From Caulobacteraceae bacterium (GTDB lineage Bacteria > Pseudomonadota > Alphaproteobacteria > Caulobacterales > Caulobacteraceae), in the NCBI GenBank assembly GCA_947484535.1, contig CANKPO010000080.1, positions 1 through 6,294 on the forward strand: 6,294 nucleotides of DNA. The letters are read 5' to 3'. The translations under genes were made by a program, and so were the position numbers. The notes beneath the pieces are model-generated. The model was not told where the DNA came from and ran no database searches. It worked only from the letters and a program-made list of their open reading frames with translations. Position 1 is the first letter of the stretch, and each line of letters begins with the position of its first letter. Of this stretch, positions 3,384 through 6,294 are shown piece after piece.

Positions 3384-6294
3384 ATGCGTTCGCCGATCAA
3401 GCAAGGCCTGTACGACCCCCGCAATGAGCACGATGCTTGTGGCGTTGGATTCATTGCCAATATCAAAGGGTTGAAGACCCATGATATCGTCAAACAGGGC
3501 TTGCAGATTCTGATCAATATCGACCATCGCGGTGCCGTGGGCGCTGATCCGATGGTGGGCGATGGCGCTGGCTGTCTGATTCAGATTCCCGACGCCTTGC
3601 TACGCGACTGGGCCAAGGGGCAGAATCTGACTTTGCCCGCCGTCGGTGACTATGCCGTGGCCATGTGTTTTCTGCCGCGCGATGCCGAAGCGCGCGACAT
3701 GGCCATCAGCCAGTTCGAGCACTTCATCCGCGTCGAAGGCCAGTCCCTGCTCGGCTGGCGTGATGTGCCGGTTGACACCTCTGTGCTCGGCACCGCCGTG
3801 CTGGCTGAGATGCCCGTCATCCGTCAGGCCATCGTCGTTCGCGGCGAAAAGACCAAGGATCAGGACGCCTTCGAGCGCAAGCTGCTGACCATCCGTAAGC
3901 AGACACAAAACCCGCTGGCCGATCAGGCCAGCAAGCGCGACCTGCCGACCCTGACCGACTTCTATATGCCGTCCTTCTCGACCCGGACGGTGGTCTATAA
4001 GGGCCTGCTGCTGGCGGGACAGGTGGGGACCTTCTATCTGGACCTGCAAAACCCCCTGACCCAGTCCGCCGTGGCCATGGTGCACCAGCGGTTCTCGACC
4101 AACACCTTCCCCTCTTGGAAGCTGGCTCACCCTTACCGGTTCATCGCCCACAATGGTGAGATCAACACGGTTCGTGGCAACGTCAACTGGATGAACGCCC
4201 GCCGCCGCACGCTGGAATCCCCCCTGCTGGGTCCAGACCTCGACAAGATGTGGCCACTGATCCCGCATGGTCAGTCCGACACGGCCTGCCTCGACAATGC
4301 TTTGGAACTGTTGCTGGCAGGCGGCTATCCGCTGGCCCACGCCATGATGATGCTGATCCCAGAGGCCTGGGCCGGCAATCAGCAGATGGACCCCAAGCGT
4401 AAGGCCTTCTACGAATATTACGCTGCCCTGATGGAGCCATGGGACGGTCCTGCCGCCATTGCCTTTACCGATGGTCGCCAGGTCGGCGCCACGCTGGACC
4501 GCAATGGCCTGCGCCCTGCCCGCTTCATCCTGACCGACGATGACCATGTGATCATGGCGTCGGAGTCCGGCGTTCTGCCCATCCCTGAAGAGCGCATCAC
4601 CCGCAAGTGGCGCCTCCAGCCCGGCAAGATGCTGCTGATCGACTTGGAACTGGGAAAGATCATCGAGGATAGCGAGATCAAGCGCACCCTCGCCGAGGCC
4701 CAGCCCTATGACGAATGGCTCAGCGAAACCCAGTTCAAGCTGGAAGAGCTGCCCATGACGCTCGAAGAGACCTATGGCGAGGGCGACCCCCAGACCCTGC
4801 TCGATCGCCAGCAGGCCTTTGGCTATACGCAAGAGGACCTGAAGTTCTTCCTCGCCCCCATGGCGACCACCGCCGAAGACCCCATCGGGTCGATGGGTGC
4901 GGACACGCCGATTGCGGTTCTGTCGGAACGCTCCAAGCTGCTCTACGACTATTTCAAGCAGAACTTCGCGCAGGTCACCAATCCGCCCATCGACCCGATC
5001 CGCGAAGAGCTGGTCATGTCACTGGTCTCGATGATCGGACCGCGCCCGAACCTCTTGGGTCACCATGCCGGGACCCACAAGCGCTTGGAAGTCACCCAGC
5101 CCGTCTTGACCAATGCCAAGATGGACAAGATCCGCGCCATCTCTGAACTGCTGGACGGCGCCTTCCGGACCGCGACCATCGACACCACCTGGGCCGCCAA
5201 CGACGGCGCTGAGGGTCTAGAATCGGCCATCGAAAAGATGTGCTGGGCCGCGACCGAGGCCGTGTTGGCTGACAGCAATATCCTGATCCTTTCGGACCGG
5301 GCTGTCGGCCCTGACCGGATCGCCATCCCTGCGGCCTTGGCTACAGCCGCTGTGCACCATCACCTGATCCGCCAAGGCCTGCGCATGCAAACCGGCCTTG
5401 TGATCGAGACCGGCGAAGCACGCGAAGTGCACCATTTCTGCGTTCTGGCAGGCTATGGTGCCGAGGCGGTGAACCCCTATTTGGCCTTCGAGACCCTGGA
5501 AGCCATCCGCGTAAAGTCCGGCATGAGCCTGAGCGCCAATGAGGTTCAGAAGAACTATATCAAGGCCATCGGTAAGGGCGTGCTCAAGGTCATGTCCAAG
5601 ATGGGCATCTCGACCTATCAGTCCTATTGCGGCGCGCAGATCTTCGACGCGGTGGGCCTATCGACCGCTCTGATCGAGAAGTACTTCACCGGCACCGCCA
5701 CCATGATTGAGGGTGTTGGCCTGCTGGAAGTCGCCGAAGAGACCGTGCGCCGTCACCGCGACGCCTATGCCGACACGCCAATCTATCGCGATGCGCTGGA
5801 TGTCGGCGGGGCCTATGCCTTCCGTATTCGCGGCGAGGAGCATGCGTGGAACCCAGACTCGGTGTCCAAGTTGCAACATGCGGTGCGCGGCAATCTGCCC
5901 GACGAATATGCCGCCTTTGCCGCGAGCGTTAATGAACAGAGCAAGCGCCTTTTGACCATTCGCGGTCTGATGGAGTTCAAGTTCGCTGACGAGCCCCTGT
6001 CCATCGACGAGGTCGAACCGGCGGCTGAGATTGTTAAGCGTTTTGCCACCGGTGCCATGAGCTTTGGCTCGATCAGCCGCGAGGCCCACACGACCTTGGC
6101 TGTGGCCATGAACCGGATCGGCGCGCGTTCGAACACCGGCGAGGGCGGCGAAGAGTCTGACCGATTTGTGCGCATGCCCAATGGCGATTCCATGCGCTCG
6201 GCCATCAAGCAGGTCGCTTCGGGCCGCTTTGGCGTCACGGCGGAATATCTGGTCAATGCGGACGATATCCAGATCAAGATGGCCCAGGGCGCAA
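3384..6294 (+). CDS. gltB: Glutamate synthase large (alpha) subunit, 3' end outside window
   Basis: This subunit catalyses glutamine + 2-oxoglutarate + NADPH to two glutamates, the second step of the GS-GOGAT ammonia assimilation route in the cytoplasm, with GltD supplying electrons. The window holds 970 codons of a protein usually near 1,500 residues, open at the right edge. The N-terminal DACGVGF shows the nucleophile Cys19, so an 18-residue propeptide should be removed. The class II glutaminase domain covers about 19-440, with HQRFSTNTFPSW (from 234), HNGEIN (256-261), GQSDT (296-300) and DRNGLRPAR (372-380). The central domain follows (about 440-800; ADTPIAVLSERSK just after residue 504). 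The FMN/2-oxoglutarate domain begins near 810, with SFGSIS (893-898) and NTGEGGE (917-923). The iron-sulfur cysteines and most of the FMN barrel lie beyond the window. The frame is unbroken throughout. A gltD neighbour is not visible. Nitrogen control is plausible, but no regulator site is recognised. Confidence 0.96.
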   Translation, partial: MRSPIKQGLYDPRNEHDACGVGFIANIKGLKTHDIVKQGLQILINIDHRGAVGADPMVGDGAGCLIQIPDALLRDWAKGQNLTLPAVGDYAVAMCFLPRDAEARDMAISQFEHFIRVEGQSLLGWRDVPVDTSVLGTAVLAEMPVIRQAIVVRGEKTKDQDAFERKLLTIRKQTQNPLADQASKRDLPTLTDFYMPSFSTRTVVYKGLLLAGQVGTFYLDLQNPLTQSAVAMVHQRFSTNTFPSWKLAHPYRFIAHNGEINTVRGNVNWMNARRRTLESPLLGPDLDKMWPLIPHGQSDTACLDNALELLLAGGYPLAHAMMMLIPEAWAGNQQMDPKRKAFYEYYAALMEPWDGPAAIAFTDGRQVGATLDRNGLRPARFILTDDDHVIMASESGVLPIPEERITRKWRLQPGKMLLIDLELGKIIEDSEIKRTLAEAQPYDEWLSETQFKLEELPMTLEETYGEGDPQTLLDRQQAFGYTQEDLKFFLAPMATTAEDPIGSMGADTPIAVLSERSKLLYDYFKQNFAQVTNPPIDPIREELVMSLVSMIGPRPNLLGHHAGTHKRLEVTQPVLTNAKMDKIRAISELLDGAFRTATIDTTWAANDGAEGLESAIEKMCWAATEAVLADSNILILSDRAVGPDRIAIPAALATAAVHHHLIRQGLRMQTGLVIETGEAREVHHFCVLAGYGAEAVNPYLAFETLEAIRVKSGMSLSANEVQKNYIKAIGKGVLKVMSKMGISTYQSYCGAQIFDAVGLSTALIEKYFTGTATMIEGVGLLEVAEETVRRHRDAYADTPIYRDALDVGGAYAFRIRGEEHAWNPDSVSKLQHAVRGNLPDEYAAFAASVNEQSKRLLTIRGLMEFKFADEPLSIDEVEPAAEIVKRFATGAMSFGSISREAHTTLAVAMNRIGARSNTGEGGEESDRFVRMPNGDSMRSAIKQVASGRFGVTAEYLVNADDIQIKMAQGA

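Noticed and set aside
3267..3527. Minus-strand small frames across the gltB start
   Set aside because: They overlap the gltB N-terminus and its ribosome site, and have no supporting start signal or domain.
3600..4832. Long open frame on the minus strand, opposite gltB (410 codons)
   Set aside because: It is a shadow of gltB: no recognisable domain, composition driven by gltB codons, while the plus frame is an unmistakable GltB.

Overview
The window reads as ordinary chromosomal DNA from a moderately GC-rich alphaproteobacterium. Caulobacterales (Caulobacter, Asticcacaulis, Phenylobacterium or Brevundimonas) is my best guess. The guess rests on the style of the RhlE, DegT and GltB proteins and on a paired CTTCCCCC/GGGGGAAG intergenic repeat of a kind I associate with that order. 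It is an inference, because no rRNA or other taxonomic marker is present.

Layout, left to right. Positions 1-138 hold the last 45 codons of an unidentified plus-strand gene. Positions 139-258 are a short convergent gap filled by two inverted copies of a hairpin-rich repeat, which probably also terminates transcription from both sides. Positions 259-1650 (minus) encode a complete RhlE-type DEAD-box RNA helicase with a Gly/Arg-rich tail. Positions 1651-1921 are its upstream region, with a strong leader hairpin, a weak candidate promoter and two small hairpins just past the next gene. Positions 1922-3082 (minus) encode a complete DegT/DnrJ/EryC1/StrS-family PLP-dependent sugar aminotransferase, closest in my recollection to WbpE/WlbC. 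Positions 3083-3383 are a 301-base divergent promoter region with an AT-rich core. Positions 3384-6294 (plus) hold the first 970 codons of gltB, the glutamate synthase large subunit, which runs off the right edge.

The three recognised genes belong to unrelated processes: RNA remodelling, nucleotide-sugar amination for surface glycans, and nitrogen assimilation. rhlE and the aminotransferase point the same way but are separated by 271 bases, so they are probably separate transcription units. The aminotransferase and gltB diverge. The one loose biochemical link is that GltB makes glutamate and DegT-family enzymes usually use glutamate as amino donor; I would not build a pathway on that.

I found no mobile element, CRISPR array, tRNA, rRNA, phage gene or defence system, and no convincing new biological system. 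The observations most worth a second look are the inverted repeat pair with a covarying second hairpin, the structured rhlE leader, and the aminotransferase lying apart from any sugar-biosynthesis neighbour within this window.
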